Shown here in pieces: positions 1 to 6,866 of a stretch of 36,916 bases of DNA; position 1 is the stretch's first letter, and each line of letters begins with the position of its first letter. The DNA is from a virus, in the IMG/VR virus record IMGVR_UViG_3300027749_000261, positions 1 through 36,916 of that record; one strand, given 5' to 3'. The notes below the pieces were generated by a model that was not told where the DNA came from, made no database searches, and saw nothing but the letters and a program-made list of their open reading frames with translations. A program made the translations under genes and the position numbers.

Positions 1-174
1 GTAGTGACCTTCAAGCGCACCTCACCTAACGCTTCTACTTCGGGAACGTACCCTTCACAGAGGGGTCAAATCAGTACCAACATGGTTGTAGAATCTATTA
101 GTCACGACTTCCAAGCTCAGCCTGGATTCTGGCACACTTCGTTTATTCTTGACCCTTACCCAATTAGGAGTTAG
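1..174 (+). CDS. minor tail protein, C-terminal fragment (5' truncated by window)
   Basis: An open frame runs from base 1 to a TAG at 172-174 (57 codons, no start inside the window). The peptide ends with a segment reading VESISHDFQAQPGFWHTSF and then ILDPYP. This 'V..I.H......W.T.F.L' ending is typical of the C-terminus of minor tail or baseplate-hub proteins in actinobacterial siphophages, as known from the family. It sits 2 bases before the next fibre gene. It is probably the end of the same polypeptide whose first 288 codons lie at 36051-36916, but joining the two window ends directly puts a TAG in frame. Confidence 0.7.
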   Translation, partial: VVTFKRTSPNASTSGTYPSQRGQISTNMVVESISHDFQAQPGFWHTSFILDPYPIRS

Positions 175-176
175 TC

Positions 177-1250
177 ATGGGGAACATTCCTAACACCAAT
201 ACCGCCAATTTGGTTCTGCAATCAGTTGGCAACGGATCAAACGACTCACGCTGGGGAACTTCTGGTGGCGGTTCAACGCTTCCAACTGGAACCGGCACTG
301 GTCAAATGATTTGGTGGAATGGAACTGGTTGGGTTGTTACTGTTACCCCGACTACAGGAAGTTACCTTTACTGGAACGGAACCGCTTGGGCTAATGCTAC
401 GGCTGGCGACGCTACATCTATTCAGGGTTACCCAGTTAACGTAACGGGAATAGGAAACGGCGACGTTCTTTACTGGTCAAACGTAGGAGCAGTTCAACAA
501 TGGTTAACTGGCCCAACTCCCACAGGTGATGGTCAGATTCAATACTGGAACACTTCTCTTAGTGGTCATTGGTCGCTTTCGGCAGCCGCTACAACAACAG
601 GTCAGGCACTTGTTTGGAATAACAGCACCCTGACATGGGGGCCAGCCAACATAACCCTTGCTGGTGACGTGACTGGTTCGGCCGGAGCAAACACCGTAGT
701 AAACATTCAAAACTACCCAGTCAACATGACAGGCGTAGGAAACGGAGACTTGCTTTACTGGTCTAACGTTGGTACTACGCAGTGGCTTACCGGCCCTACA
801 CCAGGAACTACAGGAGATTATTATTCTTGGAATACAGGTCTTGGTGGTCACTGGGAAATCTTAACTGCTAACCCTGGTGGAGCTTTAAGCAACCGAGGTT
901 GGACAAGCACTTCATTAGTGACATCAACTTTGCCTACATCAGTAGGAAAGATAGTTGAAGTTACTGGAATTACTGGCTTCTCGTCTTACCTCATTGGTTT
1001 TAACATAACCGCTACAAACGGTGATACAACAGGCAGAAACTTAAACGCTTACATTTATCAAGGTAGTTCTGCAGTGTCTCAACAAAGGCAATACATGGTA
1101 GGTAGCCAAACAGGGTCAACTAGCGTTTCTTACATAGCGTCTGGACTTACTTCTGGTACGAGCTACTCATTTGCAGGTTACGCTTTTCAAGGTGGATCAA
1201 CCACAGGTACAGTATTATTTGCCACAATAACCGTACTCGGAATAGCATAA
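177..1250 (+). CDS. tail fibre / virion surface protein with Trp-Asn repeats
   Basis: This 357-aa protein is rich in Gly, Thr, Asn and Trp, with no Cys and no membrane segment. Short motifs of the form YLYWNGTAW or WWNGTGW recur. Two longer internal copies, each beginning near 'YPVN.TG.GNGD.LYWSNVG' and ending in 'GHW', occupy roughly residues 85-135 and 178-225. Such repeats are usual in trimeric beta-structured tail fibres. The C-terminal 110 residues are non-repetitive and probably form a globular tip. The ATG is preceded by TTAGGAG, and the gene lies directly after the minor tail gene. A fibre role is inferred from composition and position; no enzymatic motif is visible. Confidence 0.6.
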   Translation: MGNIPNTNTANLVLQSVGNGSNDSRWGTSGGGSTLPTGTGTGQMIWWNGTGWVVTVTPTTGSYLYWNGTAWANATAGDATSIQGYPVNVTGIGNGDVLYWSNVGAVQQWLTGPTPTGDGQIQYWNTSLSGHWSLSAAATTTGQALVWNNSTLTWGPANITLAGDVTGSAGANTVVNIQNYPVNMTGVGNGDLLYWSNVGTTQWLTGPTPGTTGDYYSWNTGLGGHWEILTANPGGALSNRGWTSTSLVTSTLPTSVGKIVEVTGITGFSSYLIGFNITATNGDTTGRNLNAYIYQGSSAVSQQRQYMVGSQTGSTSVSYIASGLTSGTSYSFAGYAFQGGSTTGTVLFATITVLGIA

Positions 1251-1258
1251 GGATAATC

Positions 1259-1438
1259 ATGGGAATCAACACAACAAGCGTTTTGACTTGCGATGGATGC
1301 AATGAAACTATGACAGGCGACATGACCTTCGTAGTTCTTCAGCCTCAGTCCAACAGCGAGACACCATTCATCACAATGCCAGTCGTGGTTTGCAACGCCA
1401 AGTGCTTGCAAGAATACGCTGCAACTCTAGGAGCATAA
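1259..1438 (+). CDS. small CxxC protein, unknown function
   Basis: This 59-aa protein starts at an ATG eight bases after the fibre gene and ends in a TAATG overlap with the endolysin gene. It carries a CDGC motif near residue 11 and a second Cys pair (CNAKC) near the C-terminus, suggesting one zinc site. I do not recognise the family. Its place between fibre and lysis genes and its perfect packing support it as a real gene. Confidence 0.55.
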   Translation: MGINTTSVLTCDGCNETMTGDMTFVVLQPQSNSETPFITMPVVVCNAKCLQEYAATLGA

Positions 1439-1923
1439 TGACAGACGTTCGACAGAACATTGTTGCTTGGGCTAAGTGGGCTGCAGCTCACCATGACAAG
1501 TTCAATTACACACAAGGCCCTACTCGCATGAACAACATTGGCAAGCCTAACTTACTGCCGGTCAACGCTGACTGCTCATCATTCGTTACCCTCTGCTACA
1601 ACTGGGCTGGCGCTAATGATCCAAACGGAATGGGCTACAACCACACCGGCTACACAGGCACACTCCTATCACACGGCAAGAAGATTGCCCTCAAGGATGT
1701 AATGCCTGGCGACGTTATCGTTTACGGTGGTGGCACTGGCGAACACACAGCTCTAATTGTCGGCGTTAACGGTAGCAAAAACCCCCTCACTATTTCTCAC
1801 GGACAACAGGGAGACCCTTCGTACTGCCATGTCAGTCAAGATGGTCGTCTGCCTCAAACCTACCTTCGTTTCAACACCAACGCTATTGCTGACCGCTTCA
1901 TTCACACACCTCCGGCCAAGTAA
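1438..1923 (+). CDS. endolysin, NlpC/P60-CHAP-type peptidoglycan peptidase
   Basis: This 161-aa protein probably cleaves peptide bonds in host peptidoglycan at lysis. The catalytic Cys is seen at residue 46 in 'NADCSSF'. 'PGDVIVYGG' follows around residues 90-98, with candidate catalytic His in 'GEHTALIVG' (H103) and a further His in 'ISHGQQGDP' (H121). This Cys-His order is that of the NlpC/P60 and CHAP superfamily. There is no signal peptide, so export through a holin is expected. The ATG at 1438 forms TAATG with the gene before. An in-frame upstream extension to 1390 exists but would overlap that gene. The stop overlaps the holin-like gene, making a lysis cassette within the fibre genes. 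Confidence 0.8.
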   Translation: MTDVRQNIVAWAKWAAAHHDKFNYTQGPTRMNNIGKPNLLPVNADCSSFVTLCYNWAGANDPNGMGYNHTGYTGTLLSHGKKIALKDVMPGDVIVYGGGTGEHTALIVGVNGSKNPLTISHGQQGDPSYCHVSQDGRLPQTYLRFNTNAIADRFIHTPPAK

Positions 1924-2186
1924 TGAACGCTAACTCCTGGAACTTCTGGCTAACGCTTATCTCCTCTGCCTTCTTTGTAGTCGGTGGAGTATGGAGCATT
2001 ATCCGTTTGGCGCACAATGTTCTTGCTAGGTCAGTAACAGACCGACTAGAGCAAATCCACAAAGAGACCCAAACCAACGGTGGCAGTTCTTTGCGTGATG
2101 CTATTGACCGCATTGAAAAGAAGCTCGACGCTGTTACATCAGACCTTGATCGACACCTCGGATTCCACGACGCTATCGGCGACTAA
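1923..2186 (+). CDS. holin-like membrane protein
   Basis: This 87-aa protein has one strongly hydrophobic segment (about residues 9-27) and a charged helical, coiled-coil-like C-terminal half (about residues 38-80: heptad-like RLEQIHKE and IDRIEKKLDAV). It starts in a TAATG overlap with the endolysin gene. One membrane span plus a charged tail next to an endolysin fits a class III-like holin or a holin accessory protein. The sequence alone cannot separate these. Confidence 0.6.
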   Translation: MNANSWNFWLTLISSAFFVVGGVWSIIRLAHNVLARSVTDRLEQIHKETQTNGGSSLRDAIDRIEKKLDAVTSDLDRHLGFHDAIGD

Positions 2187-2193
2187 TTTTTAC

Positions 2194-2251
2194 CGCAGTA
2201 CCTTTCGCAGTACCAAATTAACAAACAACAAACCTGCTAAAATATATAGCA
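2194..2251 (+). promoter_or_regulatory. possible promoter with 9-bp direct repeat
   Basis: The 85-bp spacer before the next gene holds a direct repeat CGCAGTACC at 2194-2202 and 2206-2214 (12-bp period), followed by TTAACA at 2218-2223 and an A/T-rich TAAAATATATA at 2238-2248. Reading -35 as TTAACA gives a 19-bp spacer to TATATA. This is a plausible but unproven promoter for the fibre genes downstream, with the direct repeat as a possible binding site. Confidence 0.35.
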
Positions 2252-2271
2252 CATAACACTTAGGAGACAAA

Positions 2272-2646
2272 GTGGCTCGCTTACCTATTGCCCAAGAAAA
2301 CACTGGCCTTAATGCCATGTTCGTACCATCAACGACTTACTACCTTGCACTTTACACAACTGACCCATCAACAACTGGTGCGTCTGGTGAAGTAACCGGT
2401 GGCTCATACGCTCGTCAGGGAATTGCTTTCGGTTCTGCTTCATCAGGATCACAGGCTTCAACTAACGCACAGACCTTTACTGGTATGCCAGTTCTTTCAG
2501 GTGGAGCGCCATACTTCGGCCTTTTCTCTGCATCAACTGGTGGAACCTACCTCGGTGGTGGAACAACTACTGGACTTTCAGGCGCTATCTCAGCCGGTTC
2601 AACAGTTACATTCGCTATCGGTGCAGTAACTACATCACTGAGCTAA
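2272..2646 (+). CDS. phage virion/tail fibre accessory protein
   Basis: This 124-aa protein starts at GTG with TTAGGAG upstream. It opens with 'LPIAQENTGLNAMF' and continues with 'YYLALYTTDPSTTG..EVTGGSYARQ', a pattern found in a widespread family of small phage structural proteins next to fibre genes. The rest is a small Ser/Gly/Thr-rich beta domain. It begins a new block after the 85-bp spacer and overlaps the next tiny gene by TAATG. Confidence 0.6.
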   Translation: MARLPIAQENTGLNAMFVPSTTYYLALYTTDPSTTGASGEVTGGSYARQGIAFGSASSGSQASTNAQTFTGMPVLSGGAPYFGLFSASTGGTYLGGGTTTGLSGAISAGSTVTFAIGAVTTSLS

Positions 2647-2738
2647 TGGGCGGAGAACAAGAGTTCACAGCAAACGCTGTCGGAACTGTAACTCCCCCTG
2701 CTCCTGTGGAAGAGGAAACTCAGACCACAGAAGCCTAA
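2646..2738 (+). CDS. tiny acidic protein, unknown function
   Basis: A 30-codon frame starts with ATG in a TAATG overlap with the gene before. The product is Pro/Glu/Thr-rich and very acidic at its end, with no recognisable domain. It is supported by the overlap and by filling the gap to the next gene, but not by any homology I can name. Confidence 0.4.
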   Translation: MGGEQEFTANAVGTVTPPAPVEEETQTTEA

Positions 2739-2753
2739 CCCAAAGGCAATCTG

Positions 2754-3722
2754 ATGGATGCATTAAAGAACTTCGCTTATTCACTCGTAGCAACAGCACC
2801 GTCTCCTGCCACGTCTGGTACAAGTTTGGTTGTCACGGCTGGTCAGGGATCATACTTCCCTGCCACGCCGTTTGACGCAACTATCTGGCCTAGCGGAGCG
2901 CAACCAACAAACACCAACGCTGAAATCGTCAGGGTAACAAATGTCTCCACTGACACCTTCACGATTACCAGAGCGCAGTACGGAACCACAGCTCAAAGTA
3001 TTGCCGTTGGCTATCAAATTGCACAGACAGTTGACGCAAACCTTCTTAACCAACTAGCACCTCTTTCGGGCGCTACGTTCACCGGTAACGTCACCGCTCC
3101 TGCACACATAGCCTCTGGTCTTACCGGCGCTACGGCTGCTTCTAGGTACGTTGGAGCAACAACTAACGGCGCACCTGTATCAGGAACGTTTGCCGTTGGT
3201 GATTTCATCATTGACCAGACCTCAACTATTTGGGTTTGTCTTGTTGCCGGTACGCCTGGTACTTGGTGGCCTCTTATTGAAGCCCACATGGTTAGTCGTT
3301 CAGCAACCGCAACCGCAACCGCAAACGAAGTAACTATTTTTACTGGCTCTACCGCTTCACAAACAATCAGCGTTATTGCCTTGCCTATTGACGGTGCAAC
3401 GTGGACAATTATTAACCGTTCATCAGTTCCAGTCACCGCAGGATTTGGCGCAAGTTCAATGCTTCCACTTGGCTCTACGTCAAGCGTGACTTCACTTGTT
3501 GTACCAGTCAACGGTGCATACTCGTTCATTAACTACGCTGCTGGCCAGTGGTACATGACCGCAAGTAACAACCTTGCAAACGCTGTCGGAACTCTAACAA
3601 CCGCTTCACCTACCTTCACTGGTACAATTACCGCAACTGGAACAACAATCGTCACTCAAACAGGTGGCGCTTTTGCAAACGACGACGACCAAACAATGAC
3701 AATCATGGGAGCATGGATCTAA
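2754..3722 (+). CDS. tail fibre protein
   Basis: This 322-aa protein has an N-terminal attachment-type domain (about residues 1-100) with the order 'GSYFP..PFDATIW', 'AEIVRVTNV..DTFTITRAQYGTTA' and 'VGYQIAQTV'. That is a beta module common at the start of phage fibres, and a related module is seen inside the connector at 30493. The middle and C-terminal parts repeat 'LSGATFTGNVTAP' and 'ASPTFTGTITATG' segments, the usual stalk motif of trimeric fibres. It ends at a TAA that overlaps the next ATG (TAAATG). Receptor binding is inferred. Confidence 0.65.
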   Translation: MDALKNFAYSLVATAPSPATSGTSLVVTAGQGSYFPATPFDATIWPSGAQPTNTNAEIVRVTNVSTDTFTITRAQYGTTAQSIAVGYQIAQTVDANLLNQLAPLSGATFTGNVTAPAHIASGLTGATAASRYVGATTNGAPVSGTFAVGDFIIDQTSTIWVCLVAGTPGTWWPLIEAHMVSRSATATATANEVTIFTGSTASQTISVIALPIDGATWTIINRSSVPVTAGFGASSMLPLGSTSSVTSLVVPVNGAYSFINYAAGQWYMTASNNLANAVGTLTTASPTFTGTITATGTTIVTQTGGAFANDDDQTMTIMGAWI

Positions 3723-4025
3723 ATGGCAACTACACCAGCAGTCTTATTCCGAGGCGCAGCAGCCACATCATCAACAACGCTCTACACCGTTCCAGCCTCA
3801 ACCACAGCAATCGTCACCAACATCCTTGTTACCAACACCGCCGGTACGGCTGCAACATTCACCATCTCTCTAAACGGTACGGTAATAATTCCTGCTGCTT
3901 CCATAGCCGCTAACTCAACCGCTCTGTTTGACATGAAACAAGTCGTGACTACTGGACAACTGATTGCTGGATTTGCTTCTGCGGTTACAGTCAACTTCAG
4001 TCTCTCCGGCGTGTTGCTGGTCTAG
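3723..4025 (+). CDS. small beta-rich virion protein
   Basis: This 100-aa protein shows alternating hydrophobic residues throughout, with the motif 'TTLYTVPASTTAIVTNILVTNT' broken by Thr/Ala, then 'FTISLNGTVIIPAASIAANS'. This resembles small beta-sandwich accessory proteins often found beside tail fibres in actinobacterial and cyanobacterial phages. There is no Cys and no signal peptide. It starts directly after the previous stop and lies 2 bases before the propeller gene. Function is inferred from context. Confidence 0.5.
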   Translation: MATTPAVLFRGAAATSSTTLYTVPASTTAIVTNILVTNTAGTAATFTISLNGTVIIPAASIAANSTALFDMKQVVTTGQLIAGFASAVTVNFSLSGVLLV

Positions 4026-4027
4026 TC

Positions 4028-5260
4028 ATGGGAGTCAATGTATTCCCTGCTGCTAGCGGTGGAGTTTCATACAGTTCGCAACCACCAGCCTCAGCCTCTA
4101 GCGTTCTGCTAGACGGACAGTTGGTAACGGCATCGTCAATCACAACGAGCGTTACTGGTACTGGCGCACCCTGGCTTCTCTATGCAAACGGAGCAGGAAC
4201 AACAACTATTACTATTGCCGGTACTCCATACACCGTTACTGCTGGTTCTACAGTTGGTACATCTGCGTACACAGGTAGTCAAAGCGTTGTCGTAAGTTGT
4301 TCAACAGCACCAGCAACATTAACCGCAACAACAAGCACCGCTAATCAAAGTTGGTATGCTGCTGCTTTTGGAACAAATACTTTTGTTGTTGTTGGAAATG
4401 CAAGCACTTCTATTAGTATGTACTCAACAAACGGAACAACGTGGTCAGCATCAACAATGGCAAGCACTAAAGCTTGGAACGGAATTGGCTACGGTAATGG
4501 GTATTTTATTGCAACGCAAAACTCTTACACAAATGCTATAAATTATTCTTCTAATGGGATTACTTGGACAGCTGGAACAATGCCAGCGGCAAGCGTTAAT
4601 TATTGGGGGGTTGCTTATGGAAACGGTTATTTAGTTTCTGTTGGATTTACTTCTTCTGGAGGAACAAACGCTGCGTACTCAACAAACGGAACAACGTGGT
4701 CAGCATCAACACTTCCAAGTAGCGCATTTTGGTTTCCTATTGCTTTTGGAACAATTAGTTCTACACCTTATTTTGTTGCTGCTAGTGGTGGGTATGCTGC
4801 AAACTCAAACGTTGCTGCTTACTCAACCAATGGCACAACATGGACTGCTTCAACTATGCCTAGTTCTCAACAATGGATTAGCATTGCTTACGGCAACGGA
4901 ACGTTTGTTGCTGTTCAAGACGGAGGCGGTTCAACGGCTGGTGCATACAGCACTAACGGAACTTCTTGGTCTGCTATGACAATGCCAGGGTTGAGTTCAT
5001 TATCGTGGCAAAGCGTTACTTATGCTGGTGCATACTTTTTTGCAGTAGAAAGAAGTGGAACAAATAACGCTGCGTACAGTTCAAATGGAATTACTTGGAC
5101 ATTATCCATAATGCCTAATACAGGCCCCTGGTTTGCTACAACTTATGGAAATGGTTATTTAATTGCTGTTTCAAATACGGGAACACAATCTGCATACGCT
5201 TTAATTAGTTCAGCTCCAGTAGCCTACGGTATCTACAACGGCGCAACGGTTAGGGCGTAA
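4028..5260 (+). CDS. seven-blade Asp-box-like propeller adhesin, copy 1
   Basis: The first ~100 of 410 residues form a beta domain ('ASSVLLDGQLV', 'ITIAGTPYTVTAG'). After that come seven units starting at 'W..IAYGNGYF.AV', six of them followed by 'AYSTNGTTWSASTMP'-type strands. The 'YSTNGTTW' turn resembles the Asp-box/BNR motif of sialidase-like beta-propellers but is one residue shorter. Seven units suggest one closed propeller, followed by a short tail ending in 'YGIYNGATVRA'. The next gene has the same architecture. Host-surface binding is inferred. The repeats are richer in A and T at third positions than the flanking genes. Confidence 0.65.
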   Translation: MGVNVFPAASGGVSYSSQPPASASSVLLDGQLVTASSITTSVTGTGAPWLLYANGAGTTTITIAGTPYTVTAGSTVGTSAYTGSQSVVVSCSTAPATLTATTSTANQSWYAAAFGTNTFVVVGNASTSISMYSTNGTTWSASTMASTKAWNGIGYGNGYFIATQNSYTNAINYSSNGITWTAGTMPAASVNYWGVAYGNGYLVSVGFTSSGGTNAAYSTNGTTWSASTLPSSAFWFPIAFGTISSTPYFVAASGGYAANSNVAAYSTNGTTWTASTMPSSQQWISIAYGNGTFVAVQDGGGSTAGAYSTNGTSWSAMTMPGLSSLSWQSVTYAGAYFFAVERSGTNNAAYSSNGITWTLSIMPNTGPWFATTYGNGYLIAVSNTGTQSAYALISSAPVAYGIYNGATVRA

Positions 5261-5262
5261 TC

Positions 5263-6471
5263 ATGGGTCAGTCAACATTCCCAGTACCAAGCACAGGGTC
5301 ATCAACTAGCACCGTTCTGCCGGTCAACGCTTCAAGCGTAATCCTCGACGGATCACTAACCTCAGCCGGAACTTACACCACAACGGTCAACGGCAACGGT
5401 GGTATTGCGTACCTCACGGCTACGGACAATGCAGCCACAATCACAGTTGGTGGAACTGCATACACAGTACCGGCAAATACTGTTGTTGCTACGACTGCGG
5501 TAGTGGGTTCAGGGGTAAGTGCAACTGTTGCTGCAAACTTTGCCACAACCGCTCCTGCCACATTTTTATCTTCAACAATGCCGGTAGCAAACGGATGGAT
5601 TTCGGTTGCATACGGTTTAATTGGTGCAACTAATTACTATGTTGCCGTAGCACAAGGTTCTTCAACTGGAGCGTATTCCACCAACGGAACGACTTGGGCA
5701 TCTTCAACAATGCCTGGAGCATCTCTTAACTGGGGTTCTGTAACTTATGGAAACGGTTATTTTGTTGCGGTTGCATCTGGTACTACAACTGCTGCATACA
5801 GTACTAACGGCACAACTTGGTCATCTTCTACAATGCCAGCATCTCGAAGCTGGAACTCAGTTTGTTATGGTAATGGTTACTACATTGCTGTTCCTGTAGG
5901 TTCTACTGCTTTTGCGTATTCCACTAACGGAACGACATGGACTGCTGGAACTTTGTCAACATTTCTTTATTCAGTTGTTTATGGAAATGGTTATTATGTT
6001 GGTGTTTATCAAGGTTCTTCAACAGGTGCTTACTCAACAAACGCAACCTCTTGGACAAACTCAACACTTCCTGGAGCATCTCTTTATTGGAACTCGGTTA
6101 CTTTTGGTAACGGTAAGTTTGTTGCTGTTGCTGGTGGTGCAAATACAACCGCTGCTTATTCTACTAACGCTACGACTTGGGCATCTTCAACAATGCCCGG
6201 GTCTCTTGACTGGAAATCAGTAATTTACGGCAATGGTTATTATGTTGCCGTTGCGACTAGCACCTCAACAGGTGCATACTCAACTAATGGAACAACATGG
6301 ACTGCCAGCACAATGCCTGGTTCTTCTCTTGCATGGTATGGAATAACATACGGCAACGGTTATTTTGTTGCTGTTGCTGGAGCATCCGGTTCGGTTGCTG
6401 CGTATTTTCAACAAGCACTAGGTATGCCTGTAAACTTCGGTATCTACAACGGACCAACAACAATCAACTAA
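5263..6471 (+). CDS. seven-blade Asp-box-like propeller adhesin, copy 2
   Basis: This 402-aa protein is a tandem paralogue of the upstream gene. Its N-terminal domain ('ASSVILDGSL', 'ITVGGTAYTVPA'), seven 'W.SV.YGNGY.VAV' units and end 'FGIYNGPTTIN' line up with copy 1. Six units carry 'AYSTNGTTWASSTMP' or close variants. The blades are more regular than in copy 1, so the DNA holds long near-repeats that could recombine. It follows copy 1 by two bases. A receptor-binding role is inferred. Duplication with divergence would widen or switch binding. Confidence 0.65.
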   Translation: MGQSTFPVPSTGSSTSTVLPVNASSVILDGSLTSAGTYTTTVNGNGGIAYLTATDNAATITVGGTAYTVPANTVVATTAVVGSGVSATVAANFATTAPATFLSSTMPVANGWISVAYGLIGATNYYVAVAQGSSTGAYSTNGTTWASSTMPGASLNWGSVTYGNGYFVAVASGTTTAAYSTNGTTWSSSTMPASRSWNSVCYGNGYYIAVPVGSTAFAYSTNGTTWTAGTLSTFLYSVVYGNGYYVGVYQGSSTGAYSTNATSWTNSTLPGASLYWNSVTFGNGKFVAVAGGANTTAAYSTNATTWASSTMPGSLDWKSVIYGNGYYVAVATSTSTGAYSTNGTTWTASTMPGSSLAWYGITYGNGYFVAVAGASGSVAAYFQQALGMPVNFGIYNGPTTIN

Positions 6472-6480
6472 GGAGAAATA

Positions 6481-6741
6481 ATGTACCCAACAGAAATCCC
6501 ATCAGGGGCAAAGACAGTTACAACACACGAAGGCTGGGAACTCAGTTACTCGGTGGACACAACCGCACCTTTCGCCATCAACGCATGGAACGTCACAAGC
6601 CCATACCCAACCAACGAACCGTTCTGGCACCAGCCACACGACCTCGATGGTGCAGACTGGGCAGACGAAGCCACAGCACAGGCGTTTGCTGACAAGTGGG
6701 TTGACGACAACTTCGTTACACCACCTGCACCTACAGAGTAG
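6481..6741 (+). CDS. small protein beside fibres, unknown function
   Basis: This 86-aa protein is preceded by AAGGAGA seven bases before ATG. It is Trp-rich and acidic, with 'HEGWELSYSVDTTAPFAINAW' in two parts and a helical end 'GADWADEATAQAFADKWV'. Such short WADEA-type helices occur in proteins encoded next to phage fibres, possibly as fibre chaperones. The stop overlaps the next GTG. I do not recognise a defined family. Confidence 0.5.
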   Translation: MYPTEIPSGAKTVTTHEGWELSYSVDTTAPFAINAWNVTSPYPTNEPFWHQPHDLDGADWADEATAQAFADKWVDDNFVTPPAPTE

Positions 6742-6857
6742 TGAACTGTATCCACTGCGCTGTACCAATCGTAGAACTATCTCAGGGCGAGTGGTTTCAC
6801 GACGTAGAAGGCTACACACGAACCTGCCCTCAGACTTTCGCAGAACCTACTAACTAA
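6741..6857 (+). CDS. tiny Cys-containing protein, unknown function
   Basis: This 38-aa frame starts at GTG overlapping the previous TAG and ends 9 bases before the next ATG. It has a CIHC pair at residues 3-6 and a further Cys near residue 29. Possibly it binds a metal. It rests on packing only. Confidence 0.4.
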   Translation: MNCIHCAVPIVELSQGEWFHDVEGYTRTCPQTFAEPTN

Positions 6858-6866
6858 GGAACGCCC

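Noticed and set aside
504-851. Minus-strand open frame within the fibre gene
   Set aside because: It is antisense to a repetitive coding region, has no ribosome-binding site and no recognisable domain.
3014-3529. Long minus-strand frame (171 codons) opposite the fibre gene at 2754
   Set aside because: Shadow frame produced by codon bias of the + strand gene; no start signal and low-complexity product.
4028-6471. CRISPR-like or diversity-generating repeat array
   Set aside because: The repeats are coding, of unequal length and in frame with protein blades; there is no reverse transcriptase or template repeat nearby.
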